Source: an uncultured Mycoplasmatota bacterium
GTDB lineage: Bacteria; Bacillota_I; Bacilli_A; RF39; UBA660
DNA: 24,682 nt
Direction of reading: 5' to 3'
Assembly: GCA_900549625.1 (NCBI GenBank)
Contig: URPE01000018.1
Span: 1-24,682, forward strand
Part shown: positions 7,179 through 15,806 of the stretch, in pieces
Layout: every line of letters starts with the position of its first letter
Position numbering within the stretch: the stretch's first letter is position 1
Made by a program: the position numbers and the translations under genes
The notes under the pieces: generated by a model
What the model was told of the DNA's origin: nothing
Database searches by the model: none
Seen by the model: only the letters and a program-made list of their open reading frames with translations

Positions 7179-7406
7179 TTATTTCTCCATTTTCTTTTGA
7201 ATCATATTATATATTGTTTCAATTGTTTTGAAATTTTCAGGCACTAAATCTGAAATATCTAACATCACATTAAACTCACTAGTGATTTTAGCAACTAATG
7301 TAATTATATCAAATGATGTTAAAATACCATTTGTAATTAAATCGCTTTCAGTCATAAAATCAACACCTGGTTTAACTTCATTTAATATTTTTTCTAAATT
7401 TTCCAT
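7179..7406 (-). CDS. Phosphopantetheine acyl carrier protein (DltC-like)
   Basis: This 75-residue acidic helical protein has the carrier-protein fold pattern. The attachment site lies in LITNGILTSFDIITLV (23-38), with S31 as the phosphopantetheine serine at the start of helix 2. The rest matches helices 3 and 4 (ISEFNV-like and TIETIYNMI segments). Common sites read D-S-(L/F); here the residue before Ser is Thr (T30). The dedicated phosphopantetheinyl transferase two genes downstream may recognise this variant. Its strong AAAGGAGGAAG lies in the last codons of the ligase gene, so the two are coupled. It should accept the acyl group activated by the ligase and present it to the MBOAT at the membrane. 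Confidence 0.88.
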   Translation of the reverse strand: MENLEKILNEVKPGVDFMTESDLITNGILTSFDIITLVAKITSEFNVMLDISDLVPENFKTIETIYNMIQKKMEK

Positions 7407-7407
7407 A

Positions 7408-8841
7408 TTATTCTTCCTCCTTTAAATTTTTATAAAATGTACGATCTATTTTACCATTCATGTTATAATTCATTTTTATCTCTTTATGTATTTTGTTTGG
7501 CAGCATATATTCAGGTACTTTATCTTTTAGTTTTGACAATAATGATGCTTCATCTATATTGCCAATATAATAAAGTATAATCTTATCGTTTTTATAAACA
7601 ACTACACAAGTATTTATTTCATCAATTTCATATACCTTATTTTCTATTTCCCCAAGTTCAATTCTATAACCCATATGTTTGATTTGAAAGTCAGCTCGCC
7701 CAACATATAACAAATTACCATCGTCTCTAACAGTTACAATATCACCAGTTTTATATATTACTTCTGGAAATGCTTTATTAAGTGGATTTTGTATAAATAC
7801 CTCATTTGTTTTTTTAGGATTATTATAATATCCACTGGCTAGAAAAGGCCCCTTTATATAAAGCTCTCCAGTTTTTGATTCTTTACCGTCCTTCAGAATA
7901 ATTGCAGTTAATCCTTTACAAGCCTTTCCTATTGGTACGTTATCAGTTTCTTCCTTTACTTCATAATAAGTACAAATATCTGTTGTTTCGGTTGGTCCAA
8001 ACAAATTTGCATAAAAAGCTGGATGATTTTTAATAAAATAATTTATTACCTTTGGTGGCATAACTTCGCCAGCAAATAATATTTTCTTTAACTCTGGTAA
8101 ATCAAACGCTTTAAATGCATCAAATGTCGAAATCATATTTAATGCTGATGGTACCCAATATATTGTATTGATTTTATTGCTTTCTAAATATTTCATCAAA
8201 TATAATGGAAATGAAAAATAAGAATGAGGTATAAAATACAATGTAGCCCCAGCATAAATAGTCCCTAAAACATCTGATATAGACATACTAAAATATAAAG
8301 GAGTTTGATTACCAAATATAGTAGTCTCATCAATATGAAACTCATTAGTAAACCAGTTTAAATAATGCATAACAGAATTATGATTAACCACTACCCCCTT
8401 AGGAACACCAGTCGAACCACTTGTAAATAATACATACATAGGATTACTCATATTATAATTTTCTTTTAATTTTTCTGCTTTTGTTCCTATTATGTCTTCA
8501 AAATATACATAGTCATCTTTTTTATTATCTTTAATAGTTATTTTACAAACTGGGTTTAATAAATCAATAATAATATTTTTTCTTTCTTCTGGCATATTAA
8601 TATCTAAAACAGTATAAAAATTACCACTTAAAAGTACGCCAACCATACATACAATGGTATCAACACTTTTAGGCATTTCTATTATAATCGGCTTATTATC
8701 ATACTTTGATAAATAAGATGCTATATGCATTGCCTCATTATATAACTCATTATTCGTAATACTTTTATTTTCATCTACAAATATTATCTTGTTTGGATTT
8801 ATGTTTTTATTTTTAATAATTGACTCAACTAAACTTCTCAC
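7408..8841 (-). CDS. DltA/NRPS-like adenylation enzyme (acyl:carrier-protein ligase)
   Basis: This 477-residue stand-alone ANL-superfamily enzyme adenylates a carboxylic acid and loads it on the carrier protein encoded next. Core motifs are A3 LFTSGSTGVPKG (138-149), A5 NLFGPTETT (279-287), A7 YKTGD (363-367), A8 GRADFQIKHMGYRIELGEIE (381-400) and A10 NGKIDR (462-467, catalytic K464). In A4, PLYFSMSISDVLG (181-193) aligns without gaps to the FDxS motif of amino-acid adenylators, but Ser185 replaces the Asp that binds the alpha-amine. This argues against an ordinary D-alanine or alpha-amino-acid substrate. Start is GTG at 8841 with AAGGAG seven bases upstream, almost abutting the SGNH gene. 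Annotation as dltA would be understandable but is not supported at the substrate pocket. Confidence 0.9.
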   Translation of the reverse strand: MRSLVESIIKNKNINPNKIIFVDENKSITNNELYNEAMHIASYLSKYDNKPIIIEMPKSVDTIVCMVGVLLSGNFYTVLDINMPEERKNIIIDLLNPVCKITIKDNKKDDYVYFEDIIGTKAEKLKENYNMSNPMYVLFTSGSTGVPKGVVVNHNSVMHYLNWFTNEFHIDETTIFGNQTPLYFSMSISDVLGTIYAGATLYFIPHSYFSFPLYLMKYLESNKINTIYWVPSALNMISTFDAFKAFDLPELKKILFAGEVMPPKVINYFIKNHPAFYANLFGPTETTDICTYYEVKEETDNVPIGKACKGLTAIILKDGKESKTGELYIKGPFLASGYYNNPKKTNEVFIQNPLNKAFPEVIYKTGDIVTVRDDGNLLYVGRADFQIKHMGYRIELGEIENKVYEIDEINTCVVVYKNDKIILYYIGNIDEASLLSKLKDKVPEYMLPNKIHKEIKMNYNMNGKIDRTFYKNLKEEE

Positions 8842-8842
8842 T

Positions 8843-9913
8843 TTAATTCTCCTTAATAACTTTTGTTAACTTATTATTATACTCAATTAACCATTCATCT
8901 TTTTTTTGCTTATATTTTTTCAAATCATTATTCCAATTACTATATTGCAAATCATTTCTATGATTATCTATTTCATAATTTTTTACTATATAGTTTGCTA
9001 AATATTTTGATGCCTTAAGTGCTCCATTTATATTTACATGATTATCGTTCATTAAATCAGTTTTTTGATTAAAATTCAATTCTTCAAATAATAAGTTCAT
9101 ATCAATAAATTTCAAACCGTTTTCATCGGCTATTTCCTGTAATATATTATGCTTTATCGTTGACCAATTTTGCCTTGGCAAAACCAAAAGTACTAAATCG
9201 ATATTTTCTTCTTCACATAATTTTTTGATTTTTTTTAAATATACTTCCGAATAATTAGATTCATATATCTTTTTCATTTCATTTATATCATCTTCTTTAT
9301 CCATGTAATGTTTTTTTAAGTTTTCATTTTCAATTATATTAGTTTGTAAACTATATCCATGATTATAACTCATATAACCATAAAAATGATATCGAAAGTC
9401 TTTGGCTTTAATTTCATTCCACCTATCATGAAATCTAAAAAACGGAAATAAATATGTTATTTTCTCACTTAAATTCATTTTATATGCTTCTTCATTAACA
9501 AATTCTAATTTATTGAAATTTATAGGATATTTGTCAACTGTCTTATGCATCAATTCCCTACTTTGCATTTCAGTGGCAAAAAATGTTTCACCATCCAAAA
9601 ATATTACTTTGGGCTTATTTATTTTAATATTTTCTTTTATTAAGTAATAATCCATTGGTAGTTGAACTTCACCACCACTTATATTATCAACTGTTACACC
9701 AATTTGATCATATATTTCCATTGGAATAATACCAGTTTGAACGCCAGAAGCTCCAACAACATAAGCATCAACATTTTCTCTATAATAATATTTTGAAGTA
9801 TCTTCTGGCAAAAATACTTTTGAAAAATATAAAGTCAAAGCAATAATTAACACAATATACAAAATAATTTTTGCAATCACTTTAATTTTATCTACTATAC
9901 TTTTTTTCATCAT
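8843..9913 (-). CDS. Membrane-anchored SGNH/DltD-like protein
   Basis: This 356-residue protein has one N-terminal membrane anchor (about 13-30) and an extracytoplasmic SGNH-hydrolase-like domain. Block I appears as VVGASGVQTG (52-61) with S56 as the likely nucleophile. The strand PKVIFLDGETFF (101-112) and LVLLVLPRQN (240-249) belong to the core, and NDNHVNINGA (289-298) provides the Asp-His pair (D290, H292). This is the DltD/AlgJ/AlgX-type partner of MBOAT transferases, which moves the acyl group to or from the polymer outside the membrane. It starts within the last 26 bases of wzx, preceded by AGGAAAGGAA, and is followed one base later by the ligase gene. Which reaction it performs (transfer or hydrolysis) is inferred from context. 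Confidence 0.8.
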   Translation of the reverse strand: MMKKSIVDKIKVIAKIILYIVLIIALTLYFSKVFLPEDTSKYYYRENVDAYVVGASGVQTGIIPMEIYDQIGVTVDNISGGEVQLPMDYYLIKENIKINKPKVIFLDGETFFATEMQSRELMHKTVDKYPINFNKLEFVNEEAYKMNLSEKITYLFPFFRFHDRWNEIKAKDFRYHFYGYMSYNHGYSLQTNIIENENLKKHYMDKEDDINEMKKIYESNYSEVYLKKIKKLCEEENIDLVLLVLPRQNWSTIKHNILQEIADENGLKFIDMNLLFEELNFNQKTDLMNDNHVNINGALKASKYLANYIVKNYEIDNHRNDLQYSNWNNDLKKYKQKKDEWLIEYNNKLTKVIKEN

Positions 9914-11408
9914 TAATTCCTTTCCTTTTTAAAATAGCTACTATTTTTTTTAAATCATCTTTGTAAAAAACCACATTTAATATTAAGATTATAAAAGTAG
10001 TACAAGTAAAAAATATGACAGCAATTTTTATCCATTGTATATAATTAGAACATAAAGGAATTTTTTTAAATATAACTAACGCGACTAATACCTCAAGTAA
10101 AATCAAGAATATTTTTTTTAAACTACTAAAAACAGATCGATTCAATATATGTTTATTCGTATAATATATAAATTCTGAAGTCCTATAAATCATAGCAACT
10201 AATGTCCCTATTGCAATACCAACTAATCCAACTTTATACACCAACAAAATAGATAATACTATATTTAATAAAGCCTCAACCCAAGAGCCCCTTCTAGTTT
10301 GTTTAAAATGGCCCGCGGCCTTTATTAACTCGTTATATGGTTGTCTAATTGCCCATACGTACTCACTCATTACGAGTAAACCACCAAAGGCATACTGAAT
10401 ATAATTTGCATCAGTTATCCCTTTTGTATAAACACTAATAAATGGAACAATTAATATAAATGTACATATATATATAACACTAATAATTAAAAAATATACA
10501 GTTTCATAAATATTAAATTTTTCTTTTAAATTATCAAACTCATCTCTAGCAATCATATCCCCAAATGATGAATCAATGCTATTTGAAAAAGATTTAATCA
10601 ATTGTTTTATTCCATTAATTACTAAGTAATAAACCGAATATATAGAAACTAATGCCATATCCCTACAAAATAAAGTAAGAACAACAACATCTGTATTACT
10701 ATGAATAGTAGATGCTATGTGTTGAGATAACCCATCCCATTTATTAGGTATTAATATACTTTCGCTATTGTTTTTTATTTTAATTCTTTTTATTTTTGTT
10801 ACATAAAGATATTGTAATATTGGTCTTAAAGTATACATCAAAGTACTCACAATTTTAACGGTAATAATACTAAAATTAAACTTTACTAAAAATACTATTA
10901 AAATTGTATTTAATATTAGTGTAATTAACTGAATAATAGAAATAATATAAGTTTCTTGAGCAGCACTAAGGTATAATCGATATGTTATTCCAAAAAAATA
11001 TTCAAAAAATGTACTTATAGAAATAATAATTATTAATGATACTGTAAACGCAAAATCAAATTGAGAATTAACAACGATTGGATAAAAAATAATAAGAATA
11101 ATAATATATAATATAAAGATTACTGAGATTTTCCGAAAAAATTGTTGACCATTTTTAAGCAAACCTTCAATTTCTTTTTCTGATTTTTTAGCAATTGGTT
11201 TATATAAAGCTGCCTTTAATACTGGTCCAAAACCAGATTCTAACAAAACAATGTAAGCAAGAAATTGTGTAATAGAAGATATTAAACCATTAACTTCAGA
11301 ACCATATTTTGAAATAATTAAAATAGGTGTTATAAATCCACATATTATTGTAGAAAATTGAAGTAACAATGAAAAAATAATGTTTTTAATTGCCTTTTTA
11401 CTTCTCAT
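9888..11408 (-). CDS. wzx: Wzx-type polysaccharide flippase (MOP superfamily)
   Basis: This 506-residue protein has 12-14 predicted membrane segments and the layout of lipid-linked oligosaccharide flippases. The start IKNIIFSLLLQFSTIICGFITPILIISKYGSEVNGLISS (7-45) is typical of Gram-positive Wzx proteins, followed by FLAYIVLLESGFGPVLKAALYKPIAK (49-74) and IRQPYNELIKAAGHFKQTRRGSWVEALLNI in the second half. It should turn the undecaprenyl-linked repeat unit to the outer face of the membrane for Wzy. The start has AGGAGGG ten bases upstream, and its 3' end overlaps the SGNH gene by 26 bases. Substrate specificity cannot be predicted. Confidence 0.9.
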   Translation of the reverse strand: MRSKKAIKNIIFSLLLQFSTIICGFITPILIISKYGSEVNGLISSITQFLAYIVLLESGFGPVLKAALYKPIAKKSEKEIEGLLKNGQQFFRKISVIFILYIIILIIFYPIVVNSQFDFAFTVSLIIIISISTFFEYFFGITYRLYLSAAQETYIISIIQLITLILNTILIVFLVKFNFSIITVKIVSTLMYTLRPILQYLYVTKIKRIKIKNNSESILIPNKWDGLSQHIASTIHSNTDVVVLTLFCRDMALVSIYSVYYLVINGIKQLIKSFSNSIDSSFGDMIARDEFDNLKEKFNIYETVYFLIISVIYICTFILIVPFISVYTKGITDANYIQYAFGGLLVMSEYVWAIRQPYNELIKAAGHFKQTRRGSWVEALLNIVLSILLVYKVGLVGIAIGTLVAMIYRTSEFIYYTNKHILNRSVFSSLKKIFLILLEVLVALVIFKKIPLCSNYIQWIKIAVIFFTCTTFIILILNVVFYKDDLKKIVAILKRKGINDEKKYSR

Positions 11409-11432
11409 AAAACTAAGTCCCTCCTAAGCAAA

Positions 11433-12506
11433 TCATTTATTATAGCAAGATTCAAAATAATCATAATATTTTTTATATATTATATCCGTCGCATTTGTTT
11501 TTTTTATATCTAGCGCATTATTAGCTATCATTTCACGAATTGTATCATTTTCTATTAAATATAGAATTGCGTTTTTTATTTCTTCGATGTTATCAATTTC
11601 TACTAATAAACCATTTTTTTTATTATCAATTAGTTCTGACGGCCCAGCAATACAATCTGTAGAAATACAAGGTAATCCAATAGCCATTGCTTCCATAAGT
11701 GCATTTGGCATCCCCTCAAAACGAGAACACATAACAAACAAAGTTGATTTTGCAATTGTTTCTACAAGGTTTTTACAGTTTCCCGGCAAAAATATGTGGT
11801 GTTCCATACCATTATCACATATCAACTTCATTAATTCTTCTCTCATTGGTCCATCACCATATATAATCAAATCGTATTCAGGATGACTCTTATAAACTTC
11901 GATATATGCCCTAATTAAAGTATCAAAACCTTTTTGATATGTTAATCTACCAACAGAAGTTATAATCTTTTTCTTTTTGATATTCTTTTTCAAATTATAC
12001 ACATCTGGATTAGATATAGCATTTGGAATCACAACACTTTTCTTTTGAATATATTTTGAAAACATATTTTTTACTTTATTTGTTTGAAAAATATAACCAT
12101 TGCAAAATACAGGAGCTACTTTACATCTGACTTTTTTAAACAAAGTACTATATCTTTGTGGATTAGCTCTTTCTGAGCCAATAATTACTAACTTACGATT
12201 AAACATTTTATGAAAAATAGCATATTTTAATGGTGTAAATAACATTTCAAATATAATATCAAACTTCATAGAATTTAAAAAACTAATAACTTTAATATAT
12301 TCTTTTATCCTATCCGAAATATTTGTACATTTTTTTTTAGAATAAATTTTTACCTTGCTATTAATATCATAATTATTATCATTTTTTCCTAAATTAATCA
12401 AATATATTTCATCATTTGTATTTTCAGCAAGCCAATTAGCTAATGATACTGCTGTTCTTTCGGCTCCACCAGTATTTAGCGATGGAATCATAATTCCTAT
12501 TTTCAT
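11433..12506 (-). CDS. Family GT4 glycosyltransferase (GT-B fold)
   Basis: This is a retaining GT4-type transferase that adds a sugar to the lipid-linked repeat on the cytoplasmic face. With the start at 12506 it has 357 residues, beginning MKIGIMIPSLNTGGAER (GGAER at 13-17). The C-terminal nucleotide-sugar domain shows VGRLTYQKGFDTLIRA (185-200), IYGDGPMREEL (215-225) and the EX7E motif in FEGMPNALMEAMAIGLPCIST (E264, E272). I prefer the ATG at 12506 because AAAGGA lies about eight bases upstream and it gives the conserved N-terminus; an ATG at 12530 would add eight unconserved residues. The gene starts inside the 3' end of wzy in another frame (71 bp overlap). It is a paralogue of the GT4 at 13727-14830. 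Donor and linkage are unknown. Confidence 0.9.
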   Translation of the reverse strand: MKIGIMIPSLNTGGAERTAVSLANWLAENTNDEIYLINLGKNDNNYDINSKVKIYSKKKCTNISDRIKEYIKVISFLNSMKFDIIFEMLFTPLKYAIFHKMFNRKLVIIGSERANPQRYSTLFKKVRCKVAPVFCNGYIFQTNKVKNMFSKYIQKKSVVIPNAISNPDVYNLKKNIKKKKIITSVGRLTYQKGFDTLIRAYIEVYKSHPEYDLIIYGDGPMREELMKLICDNGMEHHIFLPGNCKNLVETIAKSTLFVMCSRFEGMPNALMEAMAIGLPCISTDCIAGPSELIDNKKNGLLVEIDNIEEIKNAILYLIENDTIREMIANNALDIKKTNATDIIYKKYYDYFESCYNK

Positions 12507-13716
12507 TAATAACATCCTTTCTATTACCATAATTCGAATATAAATATATCATCATTAAGGCAGATTGAATTTCAAAAAAGTAAAATGATACAAAGCCATA
12601 TTCAAAGATTATTTCAACCATAATATAAGATAAACACAACAATTTAATATAGTTATTAGCATCAAATTTCTTTATAGAATTTTTCAAAATCACCAAATAC
12701 ATTAAATAATAAATTAAAAATCCTATTATACCTAGTGTAGCAAGCAACTCTATATAATTACAATGCGAATAAGTTACATGACGATACTTTGTTGAAGCTA
12801 AATATCCTCTAAAACCATTTATTCCTATTCCTATAATAGGATTAGACTTAAATAATTCAATTCCTGTTTTTCTAAAATATGTTCTTTCTCTAATACTTCC
12901 GTCAGTAGTAGTCTCATGCTGAACTACAGCTTGATATAAATTTATCATTCTAGTTTTTAATTTTGGATTCGAAATAAACAATATAGAAGAAAGTGTTATC
13001 AATATAAATACAGCAATTAAAGTCTTAATAAACTTCTGTTTATTTCTTCCTATATTTAAAACCAAAAATATAATTATAAAAACTATAGGCATAATTAGTG
13101 ACTTTCTAGACCCAGTCAAAAATATTACAAAGTAAAATAGTAATGATAAAACAATATAATTTCTATTTCCAGTAGATTTATACAGAAAAAAGCTAAAAAA
13201 TATGCCATTGCACAATAAGAGTGCAATTCGGTTAAAATAAAGTCCAGTAACACTTCCAAATAAATCTGTTCCATACAATTTAAAATTAAAAAGCAATATT
13301 AGAAAACAAGTATATACACAAGTAATTATATACATTTTTGTCACTTTTTTTAATTTACCATAATCTGTTATATAAAACAAAATAAGTAACACAAAAAGCA
13401 TAGTATAAAGCATTTCTTTAATTAATGAAAATGAATAATTAGTACTTATTGTCCAAGAAGCAGACAATAAACTATAAACAAAAAACAAAATATACCAAAC
13501 TAAATACTTAAAAAAATATTGATATTTTTTTATACTTTTATTTTTTATATCATAATAAAATCTTATTAAGAGTATAATTGACAATATAATTCCCGGAATA
13601 ATCCTTAATACCGAAAAATTAGAATGAGAAAAAAAACCACAAAAAATTAACATAATCAATACTTCTGCAAAGCCATCATTTAAAAGAAATTTATCTAAGA
13701 TATTTTTATTCTTCAT
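12436..13716 (-). CDS. wzy: Wzy-type O-antigen/capsule polymerase
   Basis: This 426-residue protein with 10-12 membrane segments carries the O-antigen ligase/polymerase signature. It has GSRKS after a mid-protein membrane helix (about 201-205) and a large extracytoplasmic loop with RERTYFRKTGIELFKSNPIIGIGINGFRGYL, then YSHCNYIELLATLGIIGFLIYYL near residues 320-342. It should join flipped repeat units. It is placed between two GT4 genes and upstream of wzx, as expected for a Wzx/Wzy locus. The final 24 residues (hydrophilic, containing AKYWWSRKN) are translated from the start of the next gene in another frame. The conserved part ends before this tail, so the tail probably arose by loss of an earlier stop or a frameshift. 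Confidence 0.9.
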   Translation of the reverse strand: MKNKNILDKFLLNDGFAEVLIMLIFCGFFSHSNFSVLRIIPGIILSIILLIRFYYDIKNKSIKKYQYFFKYLVWYILFFVYSLLSASWTISTNYSFSLIKEMLYTMLFVLLILFYITDYGKLKKVTKMYIITCVYTCFLILLFNFKLYGTDLFGSVTGLYFNRIALLLCNGIFFSFFLYKSTGNRNYIVLSLLFYFVIFLTGSRKSLIMPIVFIIIFLVLNIGRNKQKFIKTLIAVFILITLSSILFISNPKLKTRMINLYQAVVQHETTTDGSIRERTYFRKTGIELFKSNPIIGIGINGFRGYLASTKYRHVTYSHCNYIELLATLGIIGFLIYYLMYLVILKNSIKKFDANNYIKLLCLSYIMVEIIFEYGFVSFYFFEIQSALMMIYLYSNYGNRKDVINENRNYDSIAKYWWSRKNSSIIS

Positions 13717-13726
13717 ATCAACACCA

Positions 13727-14830
13727 TTATTTACTCAGTATACTTTCTATAAATGTTTTCCAACAATCATTAATTTTAACCGGATTTAACTTTTCAGAAA
13801 TTTCACTCGCATTTTGGGCAATCATTTTGGAATAACCTTCATCAGATAAAACTTTAATTATTGCATTTTTCAATTCATCTATATCATTTGGCTCAACCAA
13901 AATTCCATTTATATTATTTTCAATTAAAAACTTTGGGCCTCCACATGGGCAATCAGTTGATATAACCGGCAATCCTAATGCCATTGCTTCCATAAGCGCA
14001 TTTGGCATTCCTTCATAATCAGAAGTCATAACAAATAACGATGAATCATAAATCTTTTCCTTTACATTTTCTACAACCCCTGGCAAAAAAATTCTATTTT
14101 CCATTTCACATTTTTTCACTAATTCTTCTAATTCTTCTCTTAAATCACCTTCACCATATATAAACAATTTATAATTATCATATTTTTTAGGTAATTGGCA
14201 AAAAGCCTCAATAAGCATTTTTTGATTTTTCTGTTCTGATAATCTTCCTACAGATACAATTTGTTTTTTTCTTTCTCCAGAATATGGTTTTTCTATAAAT
14301 ACTGGATTAATTGGATTTGGAATTACGCATGTTGGACATTTTATAATATCTTTAAAATAATCTTTAGCTTCATCAGTCTGAAAAACAACACCATCAGCTT
14401 TGGGATATAATTTTCTCATTAAAATATTATAAATCCTACTTTTATATTCTATTTTTGGATCATTTCTAACCGAAATAATAACTGGTACTTTTTTCTTCTT
14501 TAAAAATAAGGTAAAAAATGATGGTTCTGGTAAGAATGATAGTATTACATCTGGATTAAAACTTTTAATTTGCTTTTTCAATTTAAATAAACGTAGTACA
14601 TTTTTACTAATTTTATCATATATATTAATCAATACATTATTTGCTTTCTTATATTCTTTTTTATCTATACATTCACATTTAATTTTATCATCCATTTTAT
14701 ATGCCATATCAGTTTTTGTAAGTGATAGTACTTTAATCTCATAATCACATGCCAAATAATTTGCTAAATTACAAACTACTCTTTCTGCTCCACCAGCAGA
14801 AAAATTGGACTCACATATCAATATCTTCAT
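13727..14830 (-). CDS. Family GT4 glycosyltransferase (GT-B fold)
   Basis: This 367-residue transferase has the same build as the GT4 encoded two genes later: MKILICESNFSAGGAER with GGAER at 13-17, a donor domain with VSVGRLSEQKNQKMLIEAF (192-210), IYGEGDLREEL (224-234), and the EX7E motif in YEGMPNALMEAMALGLPVIST (E273, E281). The near-identity of the EGMPNALMEAM segment with that paralogue points to a duplication followed by change of specificity. It should add one sugar of the repeat unit in the cytoplasm. Four bases separate it from the GT2 gene upstream and ten from wzy downstream. The Shine-Dalgarno is weak (AAAGTGAT). The sugar cannot be predicted. Confidence 0.9.
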   Translation of the reverse strand: MKILICESNFSAGGAERVVCNLANYLACDYEIKVLSLTKTDMAYKMDDKIKCECIDKKEYKKANNVLINIYDKISKNVLRLFKLKKQIKSFNPDVILSFLPEPSFFTLFLKKKKVPVIISVRNDPKIEYKSRIYNILMRKLYPKADGVVFQTDEAKDYFKDIIKCPTCVIPNPINPVFIEKPYSGERKKQIVSVGRLSEQKNQKMLIEAFCQLPKKYDNYKLFIYGEGDLREELEELVKKCEMENRIFLPGVVENVKEKIYDSSLFVMTSDYEGMPNALMEAMALGLPVISTDCPCGGPKFLIENNINGILVEPNDIDELKNAIIKVLSDEGYSKMIAQNASEISEKLNPVKINDCWKTFIESILSK

Positions 14831-14834
14831 ATTA

Positions 14835-15806
14835 TCACTTTCTTCCTGTTAATTTTTCATAAAAATTCCAATTAAATTTATATAATTTAATTCCAAAAAT
14901 TAAAGACACTATTGATAATTTATCTCTTAGTGAAGATTTTTTATCAATTAAAATATGCTTATATTCTAATATTTCTTTTCTAATTTTTTTCTCCATTACA
15001 AAATTTCGACTAGAGGCATTTATCATTCTATTCAAAGTACTAATGCGGGCAATACCCTTTTTTCTAATAATTGCATTTTTTAATTCACCATATTTGCTTA
15101 GATAACTGCACATTTCATCAGACGCATCTATTAAATATAATTGTGCTTCATTAAAATCCTTTTTAGTTATGGAATTATTTCTCATAACATAATGATATTT
15201 TTCACCATATCCTAATGCCACATAATCATTTTTATCAATTAATTTATAGGTCGTTGCATTATCTTCAAAAAGTTTTCCAACTGGAAATTCAACATTTTTA
15301 AAATGTTCTAATAAATACATTTTTGCACCAGCTGATACTTCAAAATCCTTTGCATATAATATTTCCTCAAAAGCATCAATTTTATTACATTTTTTATCAA
15401 TACCTTGATTTCTAATTTTCGAATCGCCATTTCTTTCAACAAAATATTTGCAAAAAGAAATGTTTGTGTGATATTTTCTCATTAAGTTATATAAGTATTC
15501 TATATAATCATATTCCACATAATCATCTGAATCAACAAACGTAATATATTTTCCCGTTGCATTTTTAATTCCAACATTTCTAGCATCAGACAATCCACCA
15601 TTTTGTTTATGAATCACTTTTATTCTAGAATCAGTTTTTTGATATTCGTCACATTTAGCTCCACTACCATCTGTAGAACCATCATCAACCAAAATAATTT
15701 CAATATTTTTATAAGTTTGATGTATTATAGTATCAACACACTTTGAAAGATATTTTTTTACATTGTATACTGGCACAACAACACTAATTAAACATTTACT
15801 TTCCAT
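14835..15806 (-). CDS. Family GT2 glycosyltransferase (GT-A fold, EpsJ/CpsJ-like)
   Basis: This 323-residue inverting transferase begins with the GT2 hallmark ISVVVPVYNVKKYLSKCVDTI (7-27). It continues with IILVDDGSTDGS (37-48), the GGLSDARNVGIKNATGKYITF segment (70-90) and the metal/nucleotide site VDSDDYV (91-97). The C-terminal third (180-323) is the basic acceptor-side extension common to capsule GT2 proteins. It has no convincing membrane anchor and should act peripherally at the membrane. The start overlaps the end of the upstream GT2 gene by 11 bases, which implies coupling. The donor sugar is unknown. Confidence 0.92.
   Translation of the reverse strand: MESKCLISVVVPVYNVKKYLSKCVDTIIHQTYKNIEIILVDDGSTDGSGAKCDEYQKTDSRIKVIHKQNGGLSDARNVGIKNATGKYITFVDSDDYVEYDYIEYLYNLMRKYHTNISFCKYFVERNGDSKIRNQGIDKKCNKIDAFEEILYAKDFEVSAGAKMYLLEHFKNVEFPVGKLFEDNATTYKLIDKNDYVALGYGEKYHYVMRNNSITKKDFNEAQLYLIDASDEMCSYLSKYGELKNAIIRKKGIARISTLNRMINASSRNFVMEKKIRKEILEYKHILIDKKSSLRDKLSIVSLIFGIKLYKFNWNFYEKLTGRK

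Noticed and set aside
4888..9913. Annotation as a standard dltXABCD operon
   Set aside because: No dltX was found, the ligase lacks the amine-binding Asp, and phosphopantetheinyl transferase and YunG-like genes are included. The locus is a capsule operon, so Dlt-like is used without Dlt gene names.
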